Assembly: GCA_002383605.1 (NCBI GenBank)
Contig: DFYK01000104.1
Span: 9,195-57,412 of the forward strand
Source: Proteiniphilum sp. UBA4084
GTDB lineage: Bacteria; Bacteroidota; Bacteroidia; Bacteroidales; Dysgonomonadaceae
Reading direction: 5' to 3'
DNA length: 48,218 bases
Below the pieces are notes generated by a model. The model was not told the DNA's origin. It saw only the letters and a list, made by a program, of their open reading frames with translations, and did not search any database. Position numbers and translations under genes: made by a program. Below, in pieces: positions 8,571 to 17,734 of the stretch (positions are counted from its first letter, which is position 1; each line of letters opens with the position of its first letter).

Positions 8571-9512
8571 CTACAATCCTTTTTCGGTAAGGTAACGTTC
8601 GGCATCCATTGCGGCACGACAACCCGTGCCAGCGGCTGTGACAGCCTGGCGATAGATGGGGTCGGCCACATCACCACAGGCGAAAACTCCTTCTACATTG
8701 GTTTTGGTGTAGGGACTGTCGGTTTTGATATAACCTACATCATCCAGCTCGATGAAATTCTTGAATATCTCTGTATTGGGTTTGTGACCGATGGCCAGGA
8801 AAAAGCCATCTACAGCGATGTCCAGTTTCTCTTCGTCAGGCTCGCCCATTCGTTTGACCAGATGAACACCCTCCACGCCCTTTTCGCCAAAAAGACCCAC
8901 AGCATTGTGTTCGAATAGGATCTCAATTTTGGGATTGTTCATTACCCTGTCCTGCATGATCTGCGATGCGCGCAGATAAGGTTTTCGCACAATCAGATAC
9001 ACTTTGTCGGCCAGCCCCGACAGATAGGTTGCCTCTTCGCAGGCGGTATCACCACCTCCTACTACAGCGACTTTTTTCTTGCGGTAGAAAAAGCCATCGC
9101 AGGTAGCACAGGCCGATACACCCTGTCCTGCATATTTGACTTCGTCTTTGAGACCCAGGTATTTAGCCGTGGCTCCGGTGGAGATAATTACTGTGTCGGC
9201 TTCAATCACCTGCTCATTATCAATTGTTACTTTAAACGGACGAACAGAAAAGTCCACCGCCGTGGCCCGGCCAGAACGCACATCCGTGCCAAATCGTTGA
9301 GCCTGCTTTTTTAGGTCTTCCATCAACTCAGGCCCCGTAATCCCATCGGGATAACCGGGGAAGTTTTCCACCTCGGTTGTGGTCGTCAGTTGACCTCCCG
9401 GTTCCATACCTTCGTAAAGAACGGGCTCGAGATTCGCCCGTGATGCATATATGGCGGCAGTATAACCTGCCGGTCCTGATCCAATGATCAGACTTCGCAC
9501 TTTATTGCTCAT
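8571..9512 (-). CDS. trxB: Thioredoxin-disulfide reductase
   Basis: FAD flavoenzyme that transfers electrons from NADPH to thioredoxin in the cytoplasm. 313 residues, the usual length of the low-Mr bacterial enzyme. The N-terminal FAD-binding motif GSGPAGYTAAIYASRA is at residues 11-26. The redox-active pair is in ACATCDGFFYR (Cys135 and Cys138). The NADPH-binding motif GGGDTACEEA follows, and the second FAD motif GVFACGDVADP lies near the C terminus. It is the last of three minus-strand genes (ftsK, lolA-like, trxB) but has its own promoter-like sequence at 9586-9616 and ends at a strong hairpin. Together with the Tpx-type peroxidase at 13104 it probably forms part of the thiol-dependent peroxide defence. 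Confidence 0.96.
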   Translation of the reverse strand: MSNKVRSLIIGSGPAGYTAAIYASRANLEPVLYEGMEPGGQLTTTTEVENFPGYPDGITGPELMEDLKKQAQRFGTDVRSGRATAVDFSVRPFKVTIDNEQVIEADTVIISTGATAKYLGLKDEVKYAGQGVSACATCDGFFYRKKKVAVVGGGDTACEEATYLSGLADKVYLIVRKPYLRASQIMQDRVMNNPKIEILFEHNAVGLFGEKGVEGVHLVKRMGEPDEEKLDIAVDGFFLAIGHKPNTEIFKNFIELDDVGYIKTDSPYTKTNVEGVFACGDVADPIYRQAVTAAGTGCRAAMDAERYLTEKGL

Positions 9513-9585
9513 AATGTTATGTTGTAAGTTTAAACCCTTCTGTCTAACTTTTCCGATGAGAAGGTGAATAAGTGAATTAATGGCT

Positions 9586-9616
9586 CAAAGTTACGACTAT
9601 TCTTCCAGATATGAAA
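9586..9616 (-). promoter_or_regulatory. Bacteroidetes-type promoter of trxB
   Basis: On the minus strand a perfect TAACTTTG -7 box at 9586-9593 and TTTC (-33, 3 of 4 matches) at 9613-9616 with a 19-base spacer. The predicted start gives a leader of roughly 65 bases. Confidence 0.6.
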
Positions 9617-9679
9617 CCGTTATCGGCTTTATCTATTCGGCGTAAATGGAAAATATGGCTTTACGGAAATCCCATAACA

Positions 9680-10324
9680 TTACCTGAGATCGACAATTTC
9701 CACGCCGGGATGGGCTGCTTTGTCGAAACGGAACAACGCATCGTCAAACTGATGATTGGCATTATACCCGCTGATATCTATCTGTGTCTTCATGCCGTTG
9801 GCTGCGGTAAGAATCACCTGCATCACAGTATGGTCTTTTTTATTGATGGAAGCGGCCACAACCTTGAAATCCCTGTTGCCGGCGGATGGTGTCATCTCAA
9901 TCTGCCAGACGGGAGTGTCGTTTATTGTTTTTGAGACGGGTGCTTTCAGCATATAACCGTTTTTGTACATTCCAAGCAAGGCCAGCGGACTTACTGCCGC
10001 AACTTCCTGCCCGTCGGGTTTGCTGATGTTTACCTCATTTGCCTCTTTGATGAATACCCACTGCGTTGCACCGTCGAACCAGATATTCATTGATTCCATC
10101 TCCAGCTTGAAACGATTCCCTTTGATGAATGCCTTTCCCGATTCCGGTTGGTATGTGTTGCCGTCGGTATCCTGTGAAGAAGTTTTGAACGACAACTGAA
10201 TGCCCTTCGATGTTTCAAAGCCGGCAAAGGCTTTATCCATGATGGCTTTCGATTCTGCATTGCTCTGACTGAATAGGGGCAGAGATAAAAGAAGGGCTGC
10301 AAGAAGGGTTATGCCAGATTTCAT
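9680..10324 (-). CDS. LolA-like outer-membrane lipoprotein carrier protein
   Basis: 214 residues from the ATG at 10322-10324. That start is chosen because it gives a clean signal peptide (MKSGITLLAALLLSLPLFSQ); the upstream extension to 10492 runs into ftsK and lacks signal character. The body is a LolA/LolB-like half-barrel: 'LSFKTSSQDTDGNTY', then GKAFIKGNRFKLEMESMNIWFDGATQWVF, described here by its key residues KGNRF and WFDG, followed by EVNISKP. Later comes IEMTPSAGNRDFKVV and QIDISGY. LolA carries lipoproteins across the periplasm. The gene directly follows ftsK (79 bases), an arrangement common in Bacteroidetes. Assignment as a true lipoprotein carrier rather than another LolA-fold periplasmic protein is by family resemblance. 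Confidence 0.8.
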   Translation of the reverse strand: MKSGITLLAALLLSLPLFSQSNAESKAIMDKAFAGFETSKGIQLSFKTSSQDTDGNTYQPESGKAFIKGNRFKLEMESMNIWFDGATQWVFIKEANEVNISKPDGQEVAAVSPLALLGMYKNGYMLKAPVSKTINDTPVWQIEMTPSAGNRDFKVVAASINKKDHTVMQVILTAANGMKTQIDISGYNANHQFDDALFRFDKAAHPGVEIVDLR

Positions 10325-10403
10325 ACGATTTTTATTTTTCAAAGACAGCAACGCACTGTCACATCCATTGACTAAAAAAGAGGGTTCTGGTTTAAAAAAC
10401 CGG

Positions 10404-12923
10404 TTATCGCATTGAGTCGAGCAGCTTCTCCAGCGAGTACTCATCAGCAATAAATACATCACGTGGTTTACTGCCTTGTGCCGCACCCACAATTCCAGCC
10501 GCCTCCAGCTGGTCCATCAGCCTGCCGGCACGGTTGTATCCAATGGAAAACTTACGCTGAATGAGCGATGTGGATCCCTGCTGGTGAACTACGATGAGCC
10601 GTGCGGCCTCTTCGAACAAGGCATCCTTATCGTTCAGGTCTACCGCACCGGGGGCCGCATCTCCTTCGGTGGCCACCTCCGGAAGAGCAAATGCACTGTC
10701 GTAGCCGTGCTGCTTGCCAATATACTGGGCTATCTCCTCCACCTCGGGCGTATCCACAAAGGCGCATTGGATCCGGATCAGACTGCTTCCCTGAGAGAAG
10801 AGCATGTCGCCACGGCCGATCAGCTGGTTGGCACCGCTCATGTCGAGGATGGTGCGCGAATCTATCTGTGATGTTACCCGGAAGGCCATGCGTGCAGGGA
10901 AGTTGGCTTTGATGGTGCCGGTAATGATGTTGGTGGTGGGCCGCTGCGTGGCAATCACCATGTGAATGCCTACGGCACGTGCCTTCTGTGCAATGCGGGC
11001 AATGGGCATCTCGATCTCCTTTCCCGCCGTCATGATCAGGTCGCCAAACTCATCGATTACCACCACGATGTAGGGCATGTAGCGATGTCCCTTCTCGGGG
11101 TTTAGCCGTCTTTTTACAAACTTCTCATTGTACTCTTTGATGGCACGCACGTGGGCTCGCATGAGCAACTCGTAGCGGTCATCCATCTCCCGGGTGAGCG
11201 AATTCAGTGTCTGCGTCACCTTGGTCACATCGGTGATGATGGCCTTCTCCTCGTCGGGCAGCTTGGCCAGATAATGCTTTTCGATGGTGGAGTAGATATT
11301 GAATTCCACCATTTTGGGGTCAATCAGCACCATCTTCATCTCCGACGGATGTTTCTTATAAAGCAGGGAGGTTATGATCGCATTCAGCCCTACTGACTTA
11401 CCTTGTCCCGTGGCGCCGGCGACCAGCAGGTGGGGCATCTTGGTAAGATCGAACATGAATACTTCGTTGGTGATGGTCTTCCCCAGGGCTACAGGCAGGT
11501 CGTAGGTGCATTCCTGAAATCTCTTGGAGGAGATGACCGATTGCATGGATACGATCTGCGGATCTTTGTTGGGTACCTCAATACCGATTGTCCCCTTTCC
11601 GGGCATCGGTGCGATGATGCGAATGCCGAGTGCCGACAGGCTTAGTGCAATATCATCTTCCAGATTGCGGATCTTTGAAATGCGGACACCGGCCTGGGGT
11701 ACAATCTCGTAGAGTGTGATGGTGGGGCCCACGGTGGCTTTGATGGAAATGATCTCGATGCCGTAGTTGCGCAGAGTATGAATGATCTTCTCCTTATTTT
11801 CGTTCTGCTCATTCATGTCTACCCCCTTATCGCCTGTGTTATAGACCTTCAGCAGATTCATGGATGGAAATTTGAAATTGGAGAGATCTTTCCTCGGGTC
11901 ATAATCCTCGATTAGATCGGGTTCTTCAGCCGGCTTTATTTCGGTATTCATCTTTGCTGCCTCTGAATGCAGGGGAAGTACCAACTCGTCTTCTTTTGGT
12001 ACGATTACTTCGAAACTGTCGTCCTGTTCCTGCTTTTTTTGAGCAAAGGACGGCCTTGCGGAGAAGGTAGGTGTTGCAGCCGGAGCAGTTTGGGTGATTC
12101 CTCCTGTGTTCATTCCTGCCTCTTCTTCGTCCGTCATGTTTTCAGACAGTTTTGCTTCCGCTTTTTTCTCTTTGATCCTCGCTATAAGCCTTTTTAGTAA
12201 TCCCGGTTTTTTATCCCCTGGTTCTTCGGATTCATCCGGTTCGGTTTCTGTAGGAATTTCCGGTGCATAGGCTGCATCGTCGTGTTTCGGGAAAGGAGGT
12301 TTATTGTTCACCAAGGTCTGCTTGATCTTATATATTGAACTTTTACGGAAGATAACGACGGTGATCACCAGGAACAGCAGGATGATCAGCACGACTCCCG
12401 GCCATCCCACGCTGCTCTCCAGAATACGTTCAATCTGTATGCCGTGTGCTCCACCCCATTTTACATGAGAGCCGGGGAAGAGCCTGTCCAGGATGAATGC
12501 GCTGGTTACAGAACCACCGATAAGGCCGAAAGCTGTGATGAAAAGTGCCTTCAGAAAAGGAAAATCAGACACTTTCATCATGCGGAGCCCGAGATAGATA
12601 ATAAAAATGGGTATCAATGCGGAAAAGACGCCAAACCACCCATTTACGAGCAGTTCTGCAATGTAAGCACCTCCGGCACCGGTCCAGTTGTCCACCTGTG
12701 GTGTGAGGGAGCGAATGAGCTCCGAAAAGCTCATGTTCAATATCTTACTTTGATCGGCAGCACCGGTAAAAAAGAAAGAAACAATGGCCAGCAGCATAAA
12801 GATGCCGACGAAAGCTGTAATTACCCCTGCGATAAAATGCAATCGCTCACTTTTGAGCAGGTTGAACCATGAGGTTCTCTTTTTCCTCGTTGCGGAAGGT
12901 CTCTTTCTTTTTCGTTTTGCCAT
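10404..12923 (-). CDS. ftsK: DNA translocase FtsK
   Basis: Septal DNA pump that moves chromosome termini away from the closing division site. 839 residues. A basic N-terminal tail is followed by four membrane segments at about 30-52, 92-114, 125-146 and 173-192. A charged, low-complexity linker spans ~200-345. The alpha/beta motor begins after 350, with Walker A GATGQGKS at 503-510 and Walker B region YIVVVIDEFGDL. ATQRPTTNIITGTIKANFPAR is recognisable downstream through its ATQRP and ITG residues. The gamma winged-helix domain that reads the orienting KOPS motifs is at the end (SIGYNRAGRLMDQLEAAGIVG). It heads the ftsK-lolA-trxB minus-strand run. Confidence 0.97.
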   Translation of the reverse strand: MAKRKRKRPSATRKKRTSWFNLLKSERLHFIAGVITAFVGIFMLLAIVSFFFTGAADQSKILNMSFSELIRSLTPQVDNWTGAGGAYIAELLVNGWFGVFSALIPIFIIYLGLRMMKVSDFPFLKALFITAFGLIGGSVTSAFILDRLFPGSHVKWGGAHGIQIERILESSVGWPGVVLIILLFLVITVVIFRKSSIYKIKQTLVNNKPPFPKHDDAAYAPEIPTETEPDESEEPGDKKPGLLKRLIARIKEKKAEAKLSENMTDEEEAGMNTGGITQTAPAATPTFSARPSFAQKKQEQDDSFEVIVPKEDELVLPLHSEAAKMNTEIKPAEEPDLIEDYDPRKDLSNFKFPSMNLLKVYNTGDKGVDMNEQNENKEKIIHTLRNYGIEIISIKATVGPTITLYEIVPQAGVRISKIRNLEDDIALSLSALGIRIIAPMPGKGTIGIEVPNKDPQIVSMQSVISSKRFQECTYDLPVALGKTITNEVFMFDLTKMPHLLVAGATGQGKSVGLNAIITSLLYKKHPSEMKMVLIDPKMVEFNIYSTIEKHYLAKLPDEEKAIITDVTKVTQTLNSLTREMDDRYELLMRAHVRAIKEYNEKFVKRRLNPEKGHRYMPYIVVVIDEFGDLIMTAGKEIEMPIARIAQKARAVGIHMVIATQRPTTNIITGTIKANFPARMAFRVTSQIDSRTILDMSGANQLIGRGDMLFSQGSSLIRIQCAFVDTPEVEEIAQYIGKQHGYDSAFALPEVATEGDAAPGAVDLNDKDALFEEAARLIVVHQQGSTSLIQRKFSIGYNRAGRLMDQLEAAGIVGAAQGSKPRDVFIADEYSLEKLLDSMR

Positions 12924-12993
12924 AAATACTATTCTATTCTTTCTGCGATAAAACCTTTATCACGTGGAAAAAGGAGTTACCAGAAAGAATGTA

Positions 12994-13001
12994 CAAATTT
13001 A
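12994..13001 (-). promoter_or_regulatory. Possible -7 box of ftsK
   Basis: TAAATTTG on the minus strand, a full match to TAnnTTTG, about 70 bases before the ftsK ATG. No good TTTG is found at the -33 position, so confidence is limited. Confidence 0.4.
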
Positions 13002-13047
13002 AGAAAAAGAAACTTAGATAAAAAGCGAGAACAGCTGAAAATGTGAA

Positions 13048-13073
13048 AGGTCCGCGAATCACTTCGCAGACCT
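13048..13073 (-). terminator. Possible terminator after tpx
   Basis: An 11-bp stem with one mismatch, AGGTCCGCGAA/TTCGCAGACCT, with a TCAC loop, 31 bases past the tpx stop. The following minus-strand tail is only moderately T-rich. Confidence 0.5.
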
Positions 13074-13103
13074 CTCCTGTTAACACAATCTTCATGAAAC
13101 AAA

Positions 13104-13604
13104 CTACACTATCGAGTTGATTGCAGAATGATAATCAGGCTCCTGTGCAATCTCAGAAACCAGTTCTGTATAAAGGACTTTTCCTGTGGGATCAATTACG
13201 ACCACGGCCCGAGCCAGTAGACCTTTGAGTGGTCCGCTGGTCATCAGCAGTCCGTATTCTTTTCCAAATTCATCGTTGCGAAAGGTGGACAGCGTAATCA
13301 CATTTTCGATGCCTTCAGCCGAGCAGAATCTGCCGGCAGCAAAAGGAAGGTCGGCAGAGATGCCCAAAACAACCGTGTTGTCAAGCGATGTGGCTTCCTT
13401 GTTAAAACGACGTACGGAAGCAGCACATGTCCCGGTGTCGAGACTCGGGAAAATGTTGAGTACCACATTTTTGCCCTTGAAATCCGATAATTTTGCTTCG
13501 GAGAGATCGCTCTTCACCAACGTAAATTCAGGCGCTAAAGCACCTTTTGCCGGAAGTTCGCCTGTGGTTTGTACGGAATTCCCCTTGAATGTGATATTTG
13601 CCAT
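13104..13604 (-). CDS. tpx: Thiol peroxidase (Tpx, atypical 2-Cys peroxiredoxin)
   Basis: Reduces hydrogen peroxide and alkyl hydroperoxides using electrons from thioredoxin. 166 residues from the ATG at 13602-13604, the usual Tpx length; the 19-codon upstream extension does not look homologous. The N terminus ITFKGNSVQTTGELP is typical. The peroxidatic Cys60 is in PSLDTGTCAASVRRFN and the resolving Cys94 in ADLPFAAGRFCSAEG, the exact two-cysteine arrangement of E. coli Tpx. The sequence ends with the LYTELVSEIAQEPDY motif. Cytoplasmic or periplasmic location cannot be told, but no signal peptide is visible. It stands 99 bases after uvrA and may have its own promoter. Confidence 0.95.
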   Translation of the reverse strand: MANITFKGNSVQTTGELPAKGALAPEFTLVKSDLSEAKLSDFKGKNVVLNIFPSLDTGTCAASVRRFNKEATSLDNTVVLGISADLPFAAGRFCSAEGIENVITLSTFRNDEFGKEYGLLMTSGPLKGLLARAVVVIDPTGKVLYTELVSEIAQEPDYHSAINSIV

Positions 13605-13703
13605 ATAATATTTTAATTTAAAACTATTCTGAATAATACCTTTGTCACAACTTCTAAACAAAAGTCTCTTTACAAATGTTCAATACATTTTCTTTTTTAA
13701 CGT

Positions 13704-16547
13704 TCAGTGATGATGAACGCTCTTCTGCGCCAACTCCTCGCGCAGGTATCTGACGGTGTAACTTTGCTCATTCCCGATGATTTCTTCGGGCGTACCGGTG
13801 ACAAGGATGTTACCTCCCCTTTCTCCTCCCTCAGGGCCCAGATCGATGATCCAGTCGGCACATTTGATGATGTCGAGATTGTGCTCAATCACGATCACCG
13901 TGTTGCCTTTGTCCACCAGCTTATTTAATACTCCCAGCAGCACGCGGATATCCTCGAAATGAAGTCCGGTAGTGGGCTCATCCAAAACATAAAGCGTGTT
14001 GCCGGTATCGGTGCGGGCTAGCTCAGTAGCCAGCTTCACGCGCTGACTTTCACCTCCGGAAAGGGTAGTGGAAGACTGTCCAAGCCGGATGTATCCCAGT
14101 CCAACCTCTTGCAATACTTTGATCTTGTGCAGGATGTTGGGTACATTTTCAAAGAATTCCACCGCCATGTTGATGGTCATATCCAGTACGTCGGCAATGG
14201 ACTTTCCTTTGAAACGGACCTCAAGCGTCTCCCTGTTGTATCTTTTGCCATGACACACTTCACAGGGTACCATCACATCGGGCAGAAAGTTCATCTCGAT
14301 GGTTTTATAACCGTTCCCGCTGCACTGCTCACACCTCCCTCCTTTCACGTTGAAGGAGAAACGTCCCGGCTTGTAGGCCCGTATTTTTGCTTCCGGCATG
14401 CCGGCGAACAGGGTCCGAATATCTGAAAATACACCGGTGTATGTAGCCGGATTAGAACGCGGTGTACGGCCAATGGGGGACTGGTCTACACCCACTACCT
14501 TGTCGAGATGTTCCATCCCTTTTACTGCCACGTATGGTAACGGATCTTTCAGGGAACGATAAAATTTCTGACTGAGAATTGGTTGCAGTGTTTCATTGAT
14601 CAGGGTCGACTTGCCACTGCCCGATACACCGGTCACACAGATAAAGGTACCCAACGGAAATTCAGCTGTCACATTTTTCAGGTTGTTGCCGGTGGCGCCT
14701 TCAATCACAAACTTCGTGCCGTTTCCTTTTCTTCTTTTTCCCGGAACGGCTATCTCCAGCTTCCCGTTGAGGTAGTTGGAGGTGAGCGTGTTCTTCTTGA
14801 GCATCTCCGAGGGAAGTCCCTCAAAGACCACTTCTCCTCCTTTCCTGCCTGCAAAAGGGCCCATGTCCACAATATAGTCGGAGGCCAGCATCATATCTTT
14901 ATCGTGCTCCACAACCACCACGGAGTTACCCGAGTCACGCAGTTTCTTCAACGAATCAATCAGTCGGTGGTTGTCGCGCTGATGCAGGCCGATACTCGGC
15001 TCATCCAGGATGTAGAGTACGTTCACCAGCTGCGATCCTATTTGTGTGGCCAGTCTTATGCGCTGGCTCTCACCCCCCGAGAGCGAGGCCGAGGAGCGGG
15101 AGAGCGAAAGGTATCCCAGTCCCACATCCAGTAGAAACTGCAGCCGTGAGAGGATCTCTTTTTTTATCTCTTCGGCAATGAGCCGCTGCTTCTCGGTGAT
15201 ATCAGATTCCGAGTGGATGAACCAGTGGTACAGTTCCTCAATGTCCATCTCTGCCAACTCGGCAATATTCTTCCCGTTGATCCTGAAATGAAGTGCCTCC
15301 TTGTTGAGCCGCCGCCCTTTGCACTCAGGACATACCGAGGTGGTGATAAACTGTCCCGCCCACTTCTGGGCTGTGGTCGAGGCTTCATCTTCCTGCTGCA
15401 TCTCGATATATTTTGCCACCCCTTCATAGGAAACCATGTAATTGGAGTTGCCCAGCGATTCGTTTCTGATTTTCAGTCGCTCATTGGTACCATACATGAT
15501 CTCTTCGATCGCTTCCGGGGGAAAATCCTTGATGGGTGTCTTCAGGGTCACACCATACTTCTCGCAGATGGCAGTGATCTGCCAGAAAAGCAGGTTGCTT
15601 CGTTCCTTTCCCAGCGGAGCAATACCGCCTGCGGCAATGCTCAAATCGGAATTGGGAATGATCTTTTCAATGTCGATTTGGTCTACCGAGCCGATGCCTT
15701 TGCAGTGAGGGCACGCTCCCTGGGGTGAGTTGAATGAGAAGTTATGTGGTGCCGGCTCGTTATACGACAGGCCGGTGGTAGGACACATCAGGCTGCGGCT
15801 ATAGTGTCTTACCTCATTGGCATCCACGTCCTGAATAAGTATCAGTCCCGAACCCTGTTTCATGGCGGTGCGGACACTCGACTTCAGCTTGTCGGCAAAC
15901 TTATTGGAGACCACAAGCTTGTCGATCAGAATCTCTATGTTGTGGTTTTTATATCTGTCCACCCGCATGCCGGGGATAATTTCCCTGACCTCACCGTCCA
16001 CCCGCACATGGAGATAACCTTTCTTGCGAATCTGCTCGAAAAGCTCCTTGTAATGTCCTTTCCTGTTTCTCACCGCGGGGGAGAGTATGTATATTTTCTT
16101 GCCGATATACTTCTCCAGGATCAGCTCCAGAATTTGTTCATCGGTATATTTTACCATTTTTTCGCCGGTGATCCATGAGTAGGCATCACCCGCACGGGCA
16201 TATAGAAGACGTAGGAAGTCATATATTTCGGTGGTGGTACCCACGGTAGATCTGGGATTCTTGTTGGTGGTCTTCTGTTCAATGGAAATCACGGGGCTTA
16301 GTCCGGTAATTTTGTCTACGTCGGGTCGTTCCATCTTTCCCAGGAAGCCTCGGGCGTACGCGGAGAATGTTTCAATATAACGACGCTGACCTTCTGCAAA
16401 GATGGTGTCGAAGGCGAGTGACGACTTACCACTGCCACTCAGCCCTGTCACTACGGTGAGTGAATCGCGCGGAATGGTCACGTCGATATTCTTCAGGTTG
16501 TGCACGCGTGCGCCCTGTACATAAATTTGTTCTGTTTCGGAAGCCAT
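13704..16547 (-). CDS. uvrA: Excinuclease ABC subunit A
   Basis: Damage-recognition ATPase of nucleotide excision repair, working as a dimer with UvrB. 947 residues, full length. The first ABC module starts with Walker A GLSGSGKSSLAFDTIFAEGQ near residues 34-53; its signature SLSGGESQRIRLA comes mid-protein. The second module has GVSGSGKSTLI and TLSGGESQRVKLA. Zinc-binding cysteines are visible in CPHCKGIG, in CPECKGRRLN and in the C-terminal C4 finger CEQCSGNG...CEVCHGKRYN. Both ABC signatures and Walker B stretches (YILDEPSIGLH and YVLDEPTTGLH) are intact. Located 33 bases after the lytic transglycosylase and probably cotranscribed with it. Confidence 0.98.
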   Translation of the reverse strand: MASETEQIYVQGARVHNLKNIDVTIPRDSLTVVTGLSGSGKSSLAFDTIFAEGQRRYIETFSAYARGFLGKMERPDVDKITGLSPVISIEQKTTNKNPRSTVGTTTEIYDFLRLLYARAGDAYSWITGEKMVKYTDEQILELILEKYIGKKIYILSPAVRNRKGHYKELFEQIRKKGYLHVRVDGEVREIIPGMRVDRYKNHNIEILIDKLVVSNKFADKLKSSVRTAMKQGSGLILIQDVDANEVRHYSRSLMCPTTGLSYNEPAPHNFSFNSPQGACPHCKGIGSVDQIDIEKIIPNSDLSIAAGGIAPLGKERSNLLFWQITAICEKYGVTLKTPIKDFPPEAIEEIMYGTNERLKIRNESLGNSNYMVSYEGVAKYIEMQQEDEASTTAQKWAGQFITTSVCPECKGRRLNKEALHFRINGKNIAELAEMDIEELYHWFIHSESDITEKQRLIAEEIKKEILSRLQFLLDVGLGYLSLSRSSASLSGGESQRIRLATQIGSQLVNVLYILDEPSIGLHQRDNHRLIDSLKKLRDSGNSVVVVEHDKDMMLASDYIVDMGPFAGRKGGEVVFEGLPSEMLKKNTLTSNYLNGKLEIAVPGKRRKGNGTKFVIEGATGNNLKNVTAEFPLGTFICVTGVSGSGKSTLINETLQPILSQKFYRSLKDPLPYVAVKGMEHLDKVVGVDQSPIGRTPRSNPATYTGVFSDIRTLFAGMPEAKIRAYKPGRFSFNVKGGRCEQCSGNGYKTIEMNFLPDVMVPCEVCHGKRYNRETLEVRFKGKSIADVLDMTINMAVEFFENVPNILHKIKVLQEVGLGYIRLGQSSTTLSGGESQRVKLATELARTDTGNTLYVLDEPTTGLHFEDIRVLLGVLNKLVDKGNTVIVIEHNLDIIKCADWIIDLGPEGGERGGNILVTGTPEEIIGNEQSYTVRYLREELAQKSVHHH

Positions 16548-16580
16548 AGTTTGTATAAACGATCGATAACCTCTAAAAGT

Positions 16581-17555
16581 TTACTTTATCACCCATGCCT
16601 GATTATGCACTTTTGGCTTTTCTCCCTTCCTGTAGTATAAACTTTCTTTCGCAGGAATAAGGATGGTGTAGCTCTTTCCGGTGGCATTGCTCAGTTTGTT
16701 GCTGCGCAGCCAGGAGTTGAAGTCCTTCAATTGGGCATACGAAATGTGATTCTCTTGCGCGAAAGCGACCAGATCGGGGATGGAGCCGGAAACGGTCACC
16801 TTTTTAAATTCCATGGGCTTATAGAGGTCGGCTGCTTTTAGAATAAATCCATATTGCTGCGGCTGCTCGAAGATCTGTTTGATGGCGAGCATGCGATAGT
16901 AATAGCGTGTTGTTTCCTCCACAAGCCAGAGGTCAAGCACCTCGTCAGTACGCTGGTCCCTCAGTTCGGTGGTGATGCGTCCTTGTCCTCCGTTGTAGGA
17001 GAGGGCGGCTGCACTCCAGGAACCATATTTCCGGTATGCATCTTTCAAATAACGGCAGGCTGCTTCCGTCGATTTCTCAACATGATAGCGTTCATCTACT
17101 TCGGTACCCACTTCCAGGCCAAATTGTCTGCCTGTACTTTGTAAAAATTGCCACAGTCCGGCTGCCCGTGCGGGAGAGACTGCGCGTGGGTCGAGGCTGC
17201 TCTCTATCACCGCCAGATACTTCAGGTCATCCGGTACACCCTGCTGTTTCAGGATGGGTTCAATGACAGGAAAGATGCGGTTTGCCCGTTTAAGGAGCAA
17301 CAGGGTGGTGGAGTGGAAGTAGGTGAAGCTGTTCAGCTCCCTGTCCATCCGTTCATATTTGTCATACCGGTCAAAAGCAATCTTTTCTCCGGCAAATTGC
17401 ATGCTTTCGGGTATTTCTACCGAGGCGGTCATGGAAAGCACCAACGGTTTTTCAGACTCAGTCTTGTCGATGTTGTTTCCCGATGTTAGCAATAGAAAGA
17501 CCGCTCCCAGAGCAGCAATTAACAGGGATATGGTGAAAATCAGTGATTTTTTCAT
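16581..17555 (-). CDS. Membrane-anchored lytic murein transglycosylase (SLT/MltD-like, GH23)
   Basis: 324 residues from the ATG at 17553-17555, chosen because it gives an N-terminal membrane segment (residues ~4-24, or a signal peptide without an obvious cleavage site); the 43-codon upstream extension overlaps the promoter. The SLT domain occupies roughly 75-250. The catalytic Glu118 is in YLAVIESSLDPRAVSP, followed by AGLWQFLQSTGRQFGL and AALSYNGGQGRI, all diagnostic of the lysozyme-like fold. The C-terminal part contains SIPDLVAFAQENHISYAQLKDFN, split by key residues DLVAFAQ and LKDFN, a LysM-like peptidoglycan-binding pattern. Role: cleaves peptidoglycan strands during wall turnover. Divergent from the PEP-synthase-like gene, with uvrA downstream. 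Confidence 0.92.
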   Translation of the reverse strand: MKKSLIFTISLLIAALGAVFLLLTSGNNIDKTESEKPLVLSMTASVEIPESMQFAGEKIAFDRYDKYERMDRELNSFTYFHSTTLLLLKRANRIFPVIEPILKQQGVPDDLKYLAVIESSLDPRAVSPARAAGLWQFLQSTGRQFGLEVGTEVDERYHVEKSTEAACRYLKDAYRKYGSWSAAALSYNGGQGRITTELRDQRTDEVLDLWLVEETTRYYYRMLAIKQIFEQPQQYGFILKAADLYKPMEFKKVTVSGSIPDLVAFAQENHISYAQLKDFNSWLRSNKLSNATGKSYTILIPAKESLYYRKGEKPKVHNQAWVIK

Positions 17556-17614
17556 TTTTGAATTATATAAAGGGATGTAATCCTCCGGTTTATAGAATTC
17601 ACCGAAGTAAAGAA

Positions 17615-17645
17615 CAAATTTACAAAAATATTTCCAATACCCAAC
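17615..17645 (-). promoter_or_regulatory. Promoter of the lytic transglycosylase/uvrA unit
   Basis: On the minus strand TAAATTTG at 17615-17622 with GTTG at 17642-17645, 19 bases upstream. A second -7-like box, TATTTTTG, sits at 17623-17630. It lies back to back with the promoter of the plus-strand gene. Confidence 0.55.
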
Positions 17646-17666
17646 CCGTCTAAAAATTATCGGCTC

Positions 17667-17699
17667 TTCGCTTCGTATGCGCATTTTTTCGTAAATTTG
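17667..17699 (+). promoter_or_regulatory. Promoter of the receiver/PEP-synthase-like gene
   Basis: TAAATTTG at 17692-17699 is a full -7 match. TTCG at 17667-17670 (21-base spacing) or 17672-17675 (16-base spacing) is the best -33 candidate. The start codon is about 30 bases downstream of the predicted transcript start. Confidence 0.55.
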
Positions 17700-17734
17700 C
17701 GTTTAATATATCCGGAACAGATAGAATTATTACA

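Noticed and set aside
13104..17555. tpx and uvrA as an SOS- or peroxide-regulated operon
   Set aside because: I could not find a convincing LexA or OxyR operator, and a 99-base gap separates the genes.
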